The notes beneath the pieces are model-generated. The model did no database searches. It was not told the DNA's origin and saw only the letters and a program-made list of their open reading frames with translations. A program made the position numbers and the translations under genes. This document shows positions 45,156 through 53,695 of a DNA stretch of 64,000 nucleotides, piece by piece (the first letter of the stretch is position 1; each line of letters begins with the position of its first letter). The DNA is from Natrinema ejinorense (GTDB lineage Archaea > Halobacteriota > Halobacteria > Halobacteriales > Natrialbaceae), in the NCBI RefSeq assembly GCF_002494345.1, contig NZ_NXNI01000001.1, forward strand, positions 2,294,001 to 2,358,000. Direction: 5' to 3'.

Positions 45156-46013
45156 GTGGCCTTCAGCAGGGACCCGCTCGACGAACTCGTCGTTCCCGAC
45201 GGAACGGAAGCCCAGGAACGAGACCTCGTGACCGACGGGGATATCCTCGTGGGGAGTCGCTCGACCGTCGAGTTCGGCGTGCGCGGTCGGAACGTCCTGG
45301 CCGGCGAAGCGGCCGAGTTCGGCGGTGCGATCGAGGCCGACGGCGACTGTCGGCTCGACATGTGGTGTGACGTCGTCGAGAACGTGTTGGTCGGCCAGGA
45401 CGCCTACATCGGGGAGCGCGTCCACATCGGCGGCCGACTGAAAGTCGCCGGCGACCTCGACATCGGCGACGACGTCGAGATCGAGGAGGGGTTCGAGGCC
45501 AACGGCTGGATCGTCATTCGGAACCCGATGCCGACGATCGTCTTCCTGTTCGTCTACCTCAAACATCTCCTGTTGATCGGCGAGGAAGACACCGCACAGC
45601 GACTCATCGACGAACTCGTCGACGACGAGGACGGCGAACCCGACGCGGAGCCGCTCGTGATCCCCCGGAACGCGACCGTCGGCGACGACGCCTGGCGCGT
45701 CTCGACGCCGGCGACCATCGGTGACGACTGCCGTCTTCACGGCAACGTTCGTGCCGAAACGGTCGACGTCGGCGCGGACTGCAACGTCTTTGGCAGTCTC
45801 CGTGCGCGCGGCGACGTCACCGTCGGCGAGGGAACCCGTATCCACGGCGACGCGACCACCCGCGACGGCGACGTGGTCATCGAGCCCGACGCCCGTATCC
45901 TCGGTGACGTCTCCTGTGACGACCTCGAGATCGGGCCCGACGCCGAAATCGACGGCACGATCCGGGCCGACGGCGAGATCACGATGGGGACGACCGAACG
46001 CGAGCGGGAGTAA
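45156..46013 (+). CDS. Bactofilin-like/hexapeptide-repeat beta-helix protein
   Basis: A 285-aa protein. It is built from left-handed-helix or bactofilin-like turns: VGSRSTVEFGVRGRNVLAGEAAEFGG, VGQDAYIGERVHIGGRLKVAGDLDIGDDVEIEEGF and, after a roughly 80-residue segment with one hydrophobic stretch (PTIVFLFVYLKHLLLI), further turns (IGDDCRLHGNVRAETVDVGADCNVFGS). It probably polymerises or scaffolds at the membrane; no acyltransferase active site is seen. I start at GTG 45156 because TTTATT lies 28-33 nt before it and homologs begin with AFS-x-DPLDEL; the longer TTG start is rejected. Confidence 0.78.
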   Translation: MAFSRDPLDELVVPDGTEAQERDLVTDGDILVGSRSTVEFGVRGRNVLAGEAAEFGGAIEADGDCRLDMWCDVVENVLVGQDAYIGERVHIGGRLKVAGDLDIGDDVEIEEGFEANGWIVIRNPMPTIVFLFVYLKHLLLIGEEDTAQRLIDELVDDEDGEPDAEPLVIPRNATVGDDAWRVSTPATIGDDCRLHGNVRAETVDVGADCNVFGSLRARGDVTVGEGTRIHGDATTRDGDVVIEPDARILGDVSCDDLEIGPDAEIDGTIRADGEITMGTTERERE

Positions 46014-46197
46014 CACGATCCGTCCGACGACGCCGGTGCCCGCTGAACCGACGGCCGAGCGCCAGCCGGCGGGACCGTCACTCGAATGGGATAGCATCCG
46101 TTAGCGACGGCGTCGCGCGGGCGTGGAGTCCCCATTTCGAGGGAGTCTGGGGGGACTCGGAATATTCGTCCCGTTCTATCGGTGATTTTCACCCGTA

Positions 46198-46267
46198 TTC
46201 TTAATACTGATAATTACGATAGAGAGAGACGAGTATGCTAACGACAGACACACAACAGCGACGGAGG
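46198..46267 (+). promoter_or_regulatory. Promoter and ribosome binding site of the etf operon
   Basis: TTCTTAATAC at 46198-46207 is a TATA-like box; GGAGG at 46263-46267 is a Shine-Dalgarno motif six bases before the etfB ATG. This operon therefore has a leader of about 45 nt, unlike most genes here, which look leaderless. Confidence 0.6.
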
Positions 46268-46272
46268 GATCC

Positions 46273-47136
46273 ATGCGATCGATCGTACTGACGAAAGGAG
46301 TCCCGGACTTCTCGGAGGGAGCGGTCTCCTTCGACGAGGACGGCCATCTCGAGCGCGGGAAGACGCCGACGGTGATGAACCCGAACGACGAGTTCGCGCT
46401 GCGGGCCGCACTCCAGACGACGGTCCGCCACGGCGGCCACGTCAGCGGGATGAGCATGGGGCCGCCGGGGTACGCCGACGTGTTGCAAGGGGCCATGGAG
46501 ACGGTGTACACCGACGACAGCTACCTGCTTTCCGACCGGGAGCTGGCTGCCTCCGACACGTGGGCGACGGCAATCACGCTCAGTGCGGGCCTCGAGAAAT
46601 ACCAGGCGGAGGTCGCGGAGATCGACGTCGTCTTCGCGGGATTCAAGACCGCGGACGGCGAGACCGGACAGACCGGCCCACAGACGTGCTGGGCGATGGA
46701 CTGGCCGATCGTCACCCACGTCATCGCGCTCGACATCGACCCCGACGAGCGAACGCTGCGGGCGAAACGGCTCGTCGAGGGAGACGTCGACGAGATCGAG
46801 ACGGTCGAAGCACCCTTGCCCTGTTTCGTCGTCACCGATCCCGAGTTCGAACCGACCTATCGGAAGGCCTCCCATCGGCTGACGCACAAGGAGTTACGAG
46901 CCGAAACCGAGGAACGGGCCGCCGAGCACGACGATCATCTGACGACGTGGGACCACACCGATTTGAACCTCGATCCCGACTACATCGGGCTCGATGGCTC
47001 ACCCACGATCGTCTCGTCGGTCGATCCGATCCCCAAAGCGCCCTCCGAACGGGAGGCGACGATGCTCGAGCCCGACGACGGACTGGACGAGGTACTCGGA
47101 GAGATGCAACCATACGCAGCGGGAGCAGGTGAGTGA
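46273..47136 (+). CDS. etfB: Electron transfer flavoprotein beta subunit (FixA type)
   Basis: A 287-aa cytoplasmic subunit that binds FAD/AMP and passes electrons with EtfA. VLTKGVPDF opens the fold; NPNDEFALRAAL and SMGPPGYADVLQGAMETVYTDDSYLLSDRELAASDTWATA follow the family order; FAGFKTADGETGQTGPQTCWAMDWP is the nucleotide-binding loop and PLPCFVVTDPEFEPTYRKAS the recognition segment. The C-terminal half is acidic. Its stop is one base from the etfA start region, so this is a tight operon with etfA and fixC. Confidence 0.93.
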   Translation: MRSIVLTKGVPDFSEGAVSFDEDGHLERGKTPTVMNPNDEFALRAALQTTVRHGGHVSGMSMGPPGYADVLQGAMETVYTDDSYLLSDRELAASDTWATAITLSAGLEKYQAEVAEIDVVFAGFKTADGETGQTGPQTCWAMDWPIVTHVIALDIDPDERTLRAKRLVEGDVDEIETVEAPLPCFVVTDPEFEPTYRKASHRLTHKELRAETEERAAEHDDHLTTWDHTDLNLDPDYIGLDGSPTIVSSVDPIPKAPSEREATMLEPDDGLDEVLGEMQPYAAGAGE

Positions 47137-47137
47137 A

Positions 47138-48739
47138 ATGACAGCACTAGATCCGGACGATCACACGGTCGAGGAACTGACCGAGGAACTCGAAACGATC
47201 GACGACGAAGACGAACTGGGGGCGATCCTCGAGGCCGAGCGGGCCGGCCAGGATCGGGCGACGGCCCGGGAGGCGGTCCACCGGCGGCTCGAGGAGATCG
47301 GTGCCGACGGGGCCGGCGAGAGCGACGGCGTCGAGGAGGGAACGGAGACGGAAGGCGAGTACGAGGAGACGAGCGAAGCCGTCGGCGAGGACGCGGATGG
47401 CGAGGACCGCGACGAGGACGAGATCGACGACTCGGCGACGGAATCGGACGACACGGAGGACGAAGAAGCGGAGACGGACGCCGAGGACGACGCGGACGAC
47501 GGGCTCAGCCATCCGACCCGGGACAAGAAACACGTTCGAGCGCTCGAGGACGGCGACTACGCGGACATGTGGGTCTTCTGTGAGACCCAGGGCGGAGAGT
47601 TGCTCGACGTGTCGACGGAGATGCTCGGCAAGGCACGGGAGCTGATGGATGGGTTCGAAGCGGAGTACGGCGACGAGGAGAACGTCGTCGCCTTCCTGAT
47701 GGGCGACGACTGCGAGGGTCTCGCCGAGGAGTGTATCGCCTACGGGGCCGACGTCGCCGTCTATCACGACGACGAGCGTCTCGAGCGGTTCCTGCACAAG
47801 CCCTACACAGAGATCGCGGCCCACATGGCTCGTGGGCAGGGAACCGTCGAGAGCACCGACTGGCGGGACTACGACGAGCCACGCTACATCCTGTTCCCGG
47901 CGACGAACAACGGGCGGGACCTCTCGGCGAAGGTCCAGGCCGAACTCGACTCCGGGTTAGCTTCGGACTGTTCGGACCTGTTCATCGAGAACAACGAGAT
48001 TTCGAACCCGGTCAAGACCGGCGAGCCCGGCGTCAAGAAGACCGTCGAGAAGGTCCTGCACATGAAGCGGCCGGACTTCTCGGGCTTTGAGTACTCGACG
48101 ATTCTCTGTCTCGATAATCCGGATCGGGACTTCCACCCGCAGGGGTGTTCGGTCATCCCCGGCAGCTTCGACCCGCTCGAGCCGGACTACGATCGGGACG
48201 GGCTGGTCGTCGAACACGATATGGACCTCGAGGACGACTGGTTCCGGGTCGCGATCACCGAGTACGACCGACTCGAGGCCGGGATCGATCTCACCGGCCA
48301 CGACGTGATCGTCTGTCTCGGTCGCGGAATCGCCGACGCGCCGACCGAGGGGATGGAGCTGGGTCTCGATCTCGTGGACGCGTTCGACGACGCCGAACTC
48401 GGCATTACGCGAGGGATCGTCACCTCCACCTACCAGTTCGAGGGCCACGTCGAGGAGTACTCCAAGGAGGAACGCCAGATCGGCGAGACCGGACAGGTCG
48501 TCGCACCCGATGTCTACATCGCGGCGGGCGTTTCGGGTGCCGTCCAGCACAAGGTCGGCATGGACGAGTCCGACACGATCGTCGCGATCAACACCGATAC
48601 CGACGCCCGCATCAGGGACTTCAGCGATTACTTCATCCAGGGGGATCTCTTCGAGGTCCTGCCGCGTCTGACGGCGGCCGTCCAAGCGGGTGAGACGGAT
48701 CTCGAGCCGGAGGCCGTCGCCGACGGAGGTGACGAGTGA
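47138..48739 (+). CDS. etfA: Electron transfer flavoprotein alpha subunit (FixB type) with acidic insert
   Basis: A 533-aa subunit, longer than the usual 320-350 because of an N-terminal helical stretch (LTEELETIDDEDELGAILEAERAGQ) and a roughly 70-residue Glu/Asp-rich linker (about 55-125) before the ETF domain. The ETF domain begins at MWVFCETQGGELLDVS and ends with the FAD site: GRGIADAPTEGMELGLDLVDAF, RQIGETGQVVAPDVYIAAGVSGAVQHKVGM and INTDTDARI. The 30-residue SKEERQIGETGQ stretch is standard. Pairs with EtfB; the linker is probably flexible solvent-exposed tether. The ATG at 47138 lies one base past the etfB stop. Confidence 0.93.
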   Translation: MTALDPDDHTVEELTEELETIDDEDELGAILEAERAGQDRATAREAVHRRLEEIGADGAGESDGVEEGTETEGEYEETSEAVGEDADGEDRDEDEIDDSATESDDTEDEEAETDAEDDADDGLSHPTRDKKHVRALEDGDYADMWVFCETQGGELLDVSTEMLGKARELMDGFEAEYGDEENVVAFLMGDDCEGLAEECIAYGADVAVYHDDERLERFLHKPYTEIAAHMARGQGTVESTDWRDYDEPRYILFPATNNGRDLSAKVQAELDSGLASDCSDLFIENNEISNPVKTGEPGVKKTVEKVLHMKRPDFSGFEYSTILCLDNPDRDFHPQGCSVIPGSFDPLEPDYDRDGLVVEHDMDLEDDWFRVAITEYDRLEAGIDLTGHDVIVCLGRGIADAPTEGMELGLDLVDAFDDAELGITRGIVTSTYQFEGHVEEYSKEERQIGETGQVVAPDVYIAAGVSGAVQHKVGMDESDTIVAINTDTDARIRDFSDYFIQGDLFEVLPRLTAAVQAGETDLEPEAVADGGDE

Positions 48740-50421
48740 TGGCCGCCGCGACCGACGACTACGAACACTACGAGGCGGTCGTCGTGGGTTGTGGCCCCGG
48801 CGGAGCCGCGGCGGCCGCGCGGCTGGCCGATCACGGCGTCGAGACGCTCGTCCTCGAGCGCGGGACAGAAGCGGGCTCGAAGAACGTCTCCGGCGGATTG
48901 ATCTACGCCGAGGACTCGGCGCCCTACGCGATCGACGACCTCTTCGACGGCTTTCGCGAGGCGGCCGCCGAACGACCCGTCACGGACTACTACATCCACA
49001 ACGTCGCCGGAAACACGGTCAAGACCTACGATCTGACCGATCTCCACGAGCACGATACGGACTGGTGTGACGCCGTGCTCCGCCGGGAGATGGACTCCTG
49101 GCTCGAGCGGCGGGTCCACGAGAAGACGAGCGAGACCGGTGGCGGCGTGTTGACGAACGTTCGGGTCAACGGGCTGCTCGAGGAAAACGGCGAGATCGTC
49201 GGCGTCACCTGCGACGAGCTCGATCCGATCGAAGCGGATCTGATCGTCGCGGCCGACGGGGCCAACTCGGAACTCGCACGTGCGGCCGGGTTGATGGACT
49301 GGGAGGAGCCCGAGGAGTGGTTCCAGGGCGTCAAGGCCGTCGTGGACATGGACCCCGACGCGATCGACGACCGGTTCGACCTCGAGACCGACGAGGGCGT
49401 CGCCCACCTGTTCTCGGGGGACCTCTTCGAGGACGTCCGTGGGGGCGGCTTCCTGTATACCAACGAGGAGTCGCTCTCGATCGGGACCGTCTTCCACCTC
49501 GACAGTCTCGTCGAGCAAGAAGCCGAGCCACACGAACTGCTCGATGCTTTGCTGACCCACCCGCTGCTCGCGGGCTGGTTCAAAAACGAGTACCACGAAC
49601 GGGAGTACGCGGCGAAGCTCGTCCCCGACTCGAAGAAGGTCGCCCACCGCGAGCCCTATCGTGACCGACTCGTGCTCGTCGGCGACGCCGCCGGTCAGAT
49701 GCAGGCCCAGGGACCGATCATCAAGGGCATGAACCACGCCGTCACCGCCGGCGCGCTCGCGGCCGATGCGTTCGCCGTCACCCGGGGGAACACGGATCCC
49801 GAGGCCGCCGGCCGCCGGTACACCAAGATGCTCGAGGACTCGGGGACGATGGACAAGCTCCGGCCCCGGCGATACGAGCTCTCCCGAACGGTCGGCGAGC
49901 ACGACGCCGTGACGAACGCGGTCGAGCGGGTCCTCGAGTCGCCGATCGGCTCGCTCGCGATCGGGAATCCGATCGCGGATCGCCTGCTGAAGCGGGCGTA
50001 CAACTCGCCGTTTCTGGTGTCGATGCTCCCCGATACGAAGACCGGCTACGTCTCCCTGCCGACGCTGATCGCCGAGGAACACGGCAAAACGATCCACTGG
50101 GAGAACGACATCGAACCGCCGAGCCTCGAGGAGCGAATCGGCGATCTCACGTACGACACCGACGTGGGGAACCCCCATATCGAGCTCGTCGATGCCACAG
50201 CCGCTGCGAGCGGCGCGGCGGTCACCGCCTGTCCGGTCAGCGCCGAGGACTTCGGCGGGGGTTGCTACCGGTCGGAAACTGTCAAGACGAACGGGACCGA
50301 GGAGACGCTGATCAGCCTCGATACCCAGCCCTGCGTCGAGTGTGGGACCTGCGCGATCGTCGCCGATACCGAGTGGGAACACCCGCGGGGCGGCAAGGGT
50401 GTCGAATACCGCGAGGGGTAA
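48739..50421 (+). CDS. fixC: FixC-type ETF-quinone oxidoreductase fused to a FixX-like ferredoxin
   Basis: A 560-aa flavoprotein that accepts electrons from EtfAB and passes them to the quinone pool, at the inner face of the membrane. GCGPGGAAAAARLADHGV is the FAD-binding GxGxxG, KNVSGGLIYAE a family landmark, LVLVGDAAGQMQAQGPIIKGMNHAV the second FAD segment. The C-terminus from about residue 490 (VTACPVSAEDFGGGCYRSETV, then CVECGTCAIVADTEWEHPRGGKG) is the FixX ferredoxin with Cys ligands for a 4Fe-4S cluster. FixC and FixX are separate in many bacteria; here they are one polypeptide. The ATG overlaps the etfA TGA (TGATG). Confidence 0.92.
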   Translation: MAAATDDYEHYEAVVVGCGPGGAAAAARLADHGVETLVLERGTEAGSKNVSGGLIYAEDSAPYAIDDLFDGFREAAAERPVTDYYIHNVAGNTVKTYDLTDLHEHDTDWCDAVLRREMDSWLERRVHEKTSETGGGVLTNVRVNGLLEENGEIVGVTCDELDPIEADLIVAADGANSELARAAGLMDWEEPEEWFQGVKAVVDMDPDAIDDRFDLETDEGVAHLFSGDLFEDVRGGGFLYTNEESLSIGTVFHLDSLVEQEAEPHELLDALLTHPLLAGWFKNEYHEREYAAKLVPDSKKVAHREPYRDRLVLVGDAAGQMQAQGPIIKGMNHAVTAGALAADAFAVTRGNTDPEAAGRRYTKMLEDSGTMDKLRPRRYELSRTVGEHDAVTNAVERVLESPIGSLAIGNPIADRLLKRAYNSPFLVSMLPDTKTGYVSLPTLIAEEHGKTIHWENDIEPPSLEERIGDLTYDTDVGNPHIELVDATAAASGAAVTACPVSAEDFGGGCYRSETVKTNGTEETLISLDTQPCVECGTCAIVADTEWEHPRGGKGVEYREG

Positions 50422-50422
50422 C

Positions 50423-50860
50423 GTGAGTCGATACGGGCCTCGAATAGCCGCACTCGCCCGCCGAGCCGAGCGCGAGCGGGCGGCGTTCGATCCTGATCGT
50501 CGATCGGCCGACGCGGTCGATACGACCGGGAGCCCCGAGGACGCCGACGCGTACCTCCGGGACGGTGCAGGGCGGGCCATCTGGCTCTACGTCGAGGCAC
50601 GCACCGGCGGTCGGCTGGTTCCGTTTACCCAGGCCGAGCTTACCGCCCTCGAGGGCGCGATGAATCGCTGGCTCGAGTGTTACACATGCTGTCACGGCGT
50701 CGCACTCGAGGCCGACTTCACCGTTCGAGAGGCGGCCCAACTCCTGCTCGAAACGCGAAATATCGACGACACGGCGCAGTTGCTGACCCGCGTTCCCGAG
50801 CGTGGCCGGCGAACGAAATCGGCGGGACGAGACGCCGGACGCGCCGATCACGTCGGCTGA
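50423..50860 (+). CDS. Unknown protein downstream of the etf/fix operon
   Basis: A 145-aa protein. Its GTG starts two bases after the fixC stop, so it is most likely the last gene of the etfB-etfA-fixC operon. The N-terminus is Arg-rich (RIAALARRAERERAA), the middle (GRAIWLYVEARTGGRLVPFTQAELTALEGAMNRWLECYTCCHG) is compact and has a YTCC cysteine cluster, and the C-terminal part is helical (LEADFTVREAAQLLLETRNIDDTAQLLTRVP). I know no family; a helper for the flavoprotein complex is a guess. Confidence 0.65.
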   Translation: MSRYGPRIAALARRAERERAAFDPDRRSADAVDTTGSPEDADAYLRDGAGRAIWLYVEARTGGRLVPFTQAELTALEGAMNRWLECYTCCHGVALEADFTVREAAQLLLETRNIDDTAQLLTRVPERGRRTKSAGRDAGRADHVG

Positions 50861-50959
50861 CCCGAAACTCGCGACGAATTTCGTGCAAACCGGCGCACAC
50901 TTGAGTCCCACGCAGTCGACGGGTGTTCGACTATCCTCGTTGGTCACAAATGGAGCGTG

Positions 50960-51595
50960 ATGGCACGAGATGATCGGTTATCCCGACGGCGAGTACTTCA
51001 GTTGACAGGTGGCGCGGCATCGATGGCAGTCATTGCAGGCTGTGGTGGCGGTGGTGGCGGAAACGGCGGAAACGGCGGAAACGGTGGAAACGGCAACGAA
51101 AGCGGCAACGGTGGGAGCGCCGAGGGCTTCGAAATCGAGCCCGGTACGACGATCGAGTTTAGCGGCCAGACCAGCCACTGGGAAGGACTCGCACCGTCCG
51201 ACATCGAGGGCGAAGAGAACCCGACGCTCATCCTCCAGGAGGGCGAAGACTACACGATCGGCTGGACGGAGGGTAACGACCAACCGCACAACATCGAGAT
51301 CCGAAACGATAACGACGAAGTCATCGGCGACCTCTCGACGGAAGTGGTTTCCGAACCCGACGAAAACCAGATGCTGGACATCACGGCCAGCAGCGAGATG
51401 GCCACGTACGTCTGTCAGCCCCACGAGACCCAGATGGTCGGCGACCTCCAGATCGAAGGCGGTAACGGTGGCGCCGCCAACGAGACCGAGGGCAACGAAA
51501 CCGAGGGCAACGAAACCGAGGGCAACGAAACCGGTGGCAACGAGACTACCAACGAAACCGGTGGTAACGAGAGCGACAACGAGACGAGCGAGTGA
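50960..51595 (+). CDS. Exported type-1 copper protein (halocyanin-like)
   Basis: A 211-aa surface lipoprotein. The Tat motif RRRVLQL and the lipobox VIAGC are followed by a Gly/Asn-rich linker. The cupredoxin domain carries type-1 copper ligands: His in QPHNIEI and the Cys-His-Met set in YVCQPHETQM. It probably carries electrons on the outer face. The C-terminal tail repeats GNETEG three times and then GGNET/NESDNET; each N-x-T/S is a potential N-glycosylation site. The ATG at 50960 is used; a GTG three bases earlier is in frame. Just downstream of the etf/fix cluster, in the same direction. Confidence 0.86.
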   Translation: MARDDRLSRRRVLQLTGGAASMAVIAGCGGGGGGNGGNGGNGGNGNESGNGGSAEGFEIEPGTTIEFSGQTSHWEGLAPSDIEGEENPTLILQEGEDYTIGWTEGNDQPHNIEIRNDNDEVIGDLSTEVVSEPDENQMLDITASSEMATYVCQPHETQMVGDLQIEGGNGGAANETEGNETEGNETEGNETGGNETTNETGGNESDNETSE

Positions 51596-51713
51596 CGGCG
51601 TTCGCCGTCGATAGCGTACCGCACGAACCGAACACCCACGCGCCGACTGCACTGTCGAACCTGGGGGATGGGTACCCCGACAGTGTCTGCAGCGGGCGGT
51701 CGTCCACGCAGCG

Positions 51714-52385
51714 TCAGTAGATGAGTTCGTCGTCGTTTTCGACCATGTACAGCGTCCGCGCAGCGATGTTCACCGTATGATCGCCGACCCGCTCGAGGTC
51801 ACGGATCGTCAACAGGAGCCGTGAGACGTCCTGCAGGATCTGTTCGACCTCGTCGGCGGACTCGAGTTCGCGCTCGATGAGATCCCGGACGACGATCTCG
51901 CTGGCCCGCTCGGCGAACTGGTCGAGGTCGTCGTCGCGGCCGGCCAGTTCCCGGCAGGCGTCCGTGTTCTCGGTGTCGTAGGCGATCATCGCGTCCTCGA
52001 GCATATCGAGGGTCAGTTCCCCCATCTCCTGGACGTCGACGTCGGGGAACAGGTCCCGTTCGGCGTCCATCGTGTACTCGCCGAGGTTGGTCGCGAGGTC
52101 GGCGATCCGCTCCAAGTCGGTGATGATCTTGAACGAGGCCGCGATGAATCGCAGATCGCTCGCGACCGGCTGCTGGAGCGCAAGCAGGTCGATACAGTCC
52201 TGCTCGAGGTCGAGATACATCCGGTTGATCTCGCCGTCGCCCTCGATCACTTCGCGGGCGAGGTCCTCGTCTTTCTGCTCGAGCGCGTCGAGTCCCATGC
52301 GAAGCCGCTCCATGACGACTTCGCTCATGTAGAGAACGTCCTCACGGAGTTCCGTGAGCTTGTCCTGGTAGGATTGTCTGGCCAT
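51714..52385 (-). CDS. phoU: PhoU phosphate-signalling regulator
   Basis: A 223-aa all-helical protein with the two PhoU repeats. DKLTELREDVLYMSEVVMERL opens repeat 1, DLRFIAASFKIITDLERIADLATNLGEYT is the central signature, and TIRDLERVGDHTVNIAARTLYMVENDDELIY ends repeat 2. Each repeat carries the E/D-x-x-x-D metal-binding pattern. PhoU acts with the Pst importer to signal phosphate sufficiency. A TATA-like box and AGGTGG (about 52391-52396) precede the ATG. It is oriented like the pst operon that begins upstream at 57352, but separated from pstB by about 1.3 kb of decayed genes. Confidence 0.92.
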   Translation of the reverse strand: MARQSYQDKLTELREDVLYMSEVVMERLRMGLDALEQKDEDLAREVIEGDGEINRMYLDLEQDCIDLLALQQPVASDLRFIAASFKIITDLERIADLATNLGEYTMDAERDLFPDVDVQEMGELTLDMLEDAMIAYDTENTDACRELAGRDDDLDQFAERASEIVVRDLIERELESADEVEQILQDVSRLLLTIRDLERVGDHTVNIAARTLYMVENDDELIY

Positions 52386-52583
52386 ATTGCAGCCACCTTT
52401 GCGGGCAAGGATATAGTTTGTGCTCGTCGCAGCGATCGTGAGAGAGACCGTCCCCCATTGAAACCGACTCGATCGGGTGTGAGGGACGGGAGTTTCCCCG
52501 TCACCGTTCACCACACCACCTCAGTCGACGATTCTTCTCGAAGCCTTGCTCGCAAAGTAATCGCTGTACGACCGTAGTTAATA

Positions 52584-52814
52584 TTGGCATATCGAAAACC
52601 AATCAACGGATATCTCAGTTGTAACTCCGACGGATGGGGTAAATACGCCGAAAAAGCGGCGGCAGTCGGATTCGATTTGACTGACCTCGCGACCGGATGG
52701 GCGGCCGACCTCGCGGAGGACGCCGAAGCGCGCGGCCTCGGGGCGACGCCGGTCGTTCGAACCGGACACCCGGTCGTGACGGTCCGTCCTGACGGCAGCA
52801 TCGATGCCGCCTGA
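52584..52814 (+). CDS. Doubtful 76-aa frame, possible gene remnant
   Basis: The frame has coding-like C-terminal sequence (DLTDLATGWAADLAEDAEAR, then TPVVRTGHPVVTVRPDGS), but its only start is a TTG, and an AT-rich patch lies at its 5' end. It sits beside two degraded genes. I treat it as a probable remnant with unknown origin. Confidence 0.3.
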   Translation: MAYRKPINGYLSCNSDGWGKYAEKAAAVGFDLTDLATGWAADLAEDAEARGLGATPVVRTGHPVVTVRPDGSIDAA

Positions 52815-52837
52815 CCGTCACTGTTCGTCGGCACGGC

Positions 52838-52945
52838 TCACGGCGTGGGGAGGACCTTCGTCACGCCCTCCTCGCGCTCGTCGAACCGTTCGCCCATTTC
52901 GGGGACGTCCTCGAGGGCGGTGCGGTGGGAAATCACGCGCAGGCC
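52838..52945 (-). pseudogene. C-terminal fragment of a zinc alcohol dehydrogenase
   Basis: On the minus strand this reads RVISHRTALEDVPEMGERFD, then EREEGVTKVLPTP and a stop. This is the usual end of medium-chain zinc alcohol dehydrogenases (ISHR..LED.PE...RFD..E.G..KV). Nothing upstream in any frame continues the gene. The remainder appears deleted. Confidence 0.65.
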
Positions 52946-53016
52946 ACCGGACGAGTCCCACCGAGACCGGCCGGGGAGTCGCTCCGGGACGCCACGTCGT
53001 TGCAACACGGCGGCCG

Positions 53017-53522
53017 TCATCGGAGCCACTCGACGACCGAATCCGGAGTGTGGGGTGCGACTCGAGACCGGGGATCCGATTTCATACCGATCAGCCCGCC
53101 GAGAATTACAGTCACTGCGAGGATCGACGTGAGGGCATTCAGTAGCAACCAATCGATCGACAGTCCGTACACCGTGTTGTCGACGGGTGCGAGCAGTCGA
53201 ACGCCGCCGCTCAGGAGATCCGTCGCGACGTGAGAGCCGAACCCGATGGCAGCGGCCCACCAGGGGCCGACAGCGGAACAGAGGGCGATCACGACGACCC
53301 CGACGCGACGACCCCGACGAGGAGCGAGTGCGTAAGCGCTCGGTGACTCCAGAGCACTCCCCCGACGTGTCCGAACTCCACCAGCGGGCCAAAGACGAAC
53401 GTATCGATGTCGGGGAGGGCGGCGGCGAGTGCCGCGACGAGGTACGGTTCGGCCCGCCTGGACCGACCGATCACCGTGACCAGTGCCATCCCGAGCAGGA
53501 CGTGTACCCCGGTGGCGACCAT
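53017..53522 (-). pseudogene. Frameshifted YdjM/DUF457-type membrane metal-dependent hydrolase
   Basis: From ATG at 53520-53522 the frame encodes HVLLGMALVTVIGRSRRAEPYLVAALAAALPDIDTF with the metal motifs GVLWSHRALTHSLLVGVV, then stops early. A second frame resumes with VVVIALCSAVGPWWAAAIGFGSHVATDLLSGGVRLL and DNTVYGLSIDWLLLN. The join is exactly a tandem 14-bp duplication at 53292-53319; taking out one copy restores SLLVGVVVIALCSAVGPWW. All metal-binding His/Asp residues are present once joined. It is either a recent pseudogene, a slippage-controlled on/off gene or a sequence error. Confidence 0.75.
53292..53319 (-). repeat. Tandem 14-bp duplication causing a frameshift
   Basis: CGACGACCCCGACG occurs twice in perfect head-to-tail order, 53292-53305 and 53306-53319, inside the hydrolase gene. 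Fourteen bases is not a multiple of three, so the reading frame is broken. Confidence 0.85.
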
Positions 53523-53695
53523 CGTCCCCGAAACCACACCATCTCAGATCATAAGTAGCATGGTCAGTACGAAAGACTCATTCTCCGTTCAGACGGTTTC
53601 TTTGGACTGATTGGAACTGTCTGAGGAAATATACACGGTGACAGAAACGGGTGGTTCGAACGGAAACGGCGACCGAATAGCGCGCGACGATGGCG

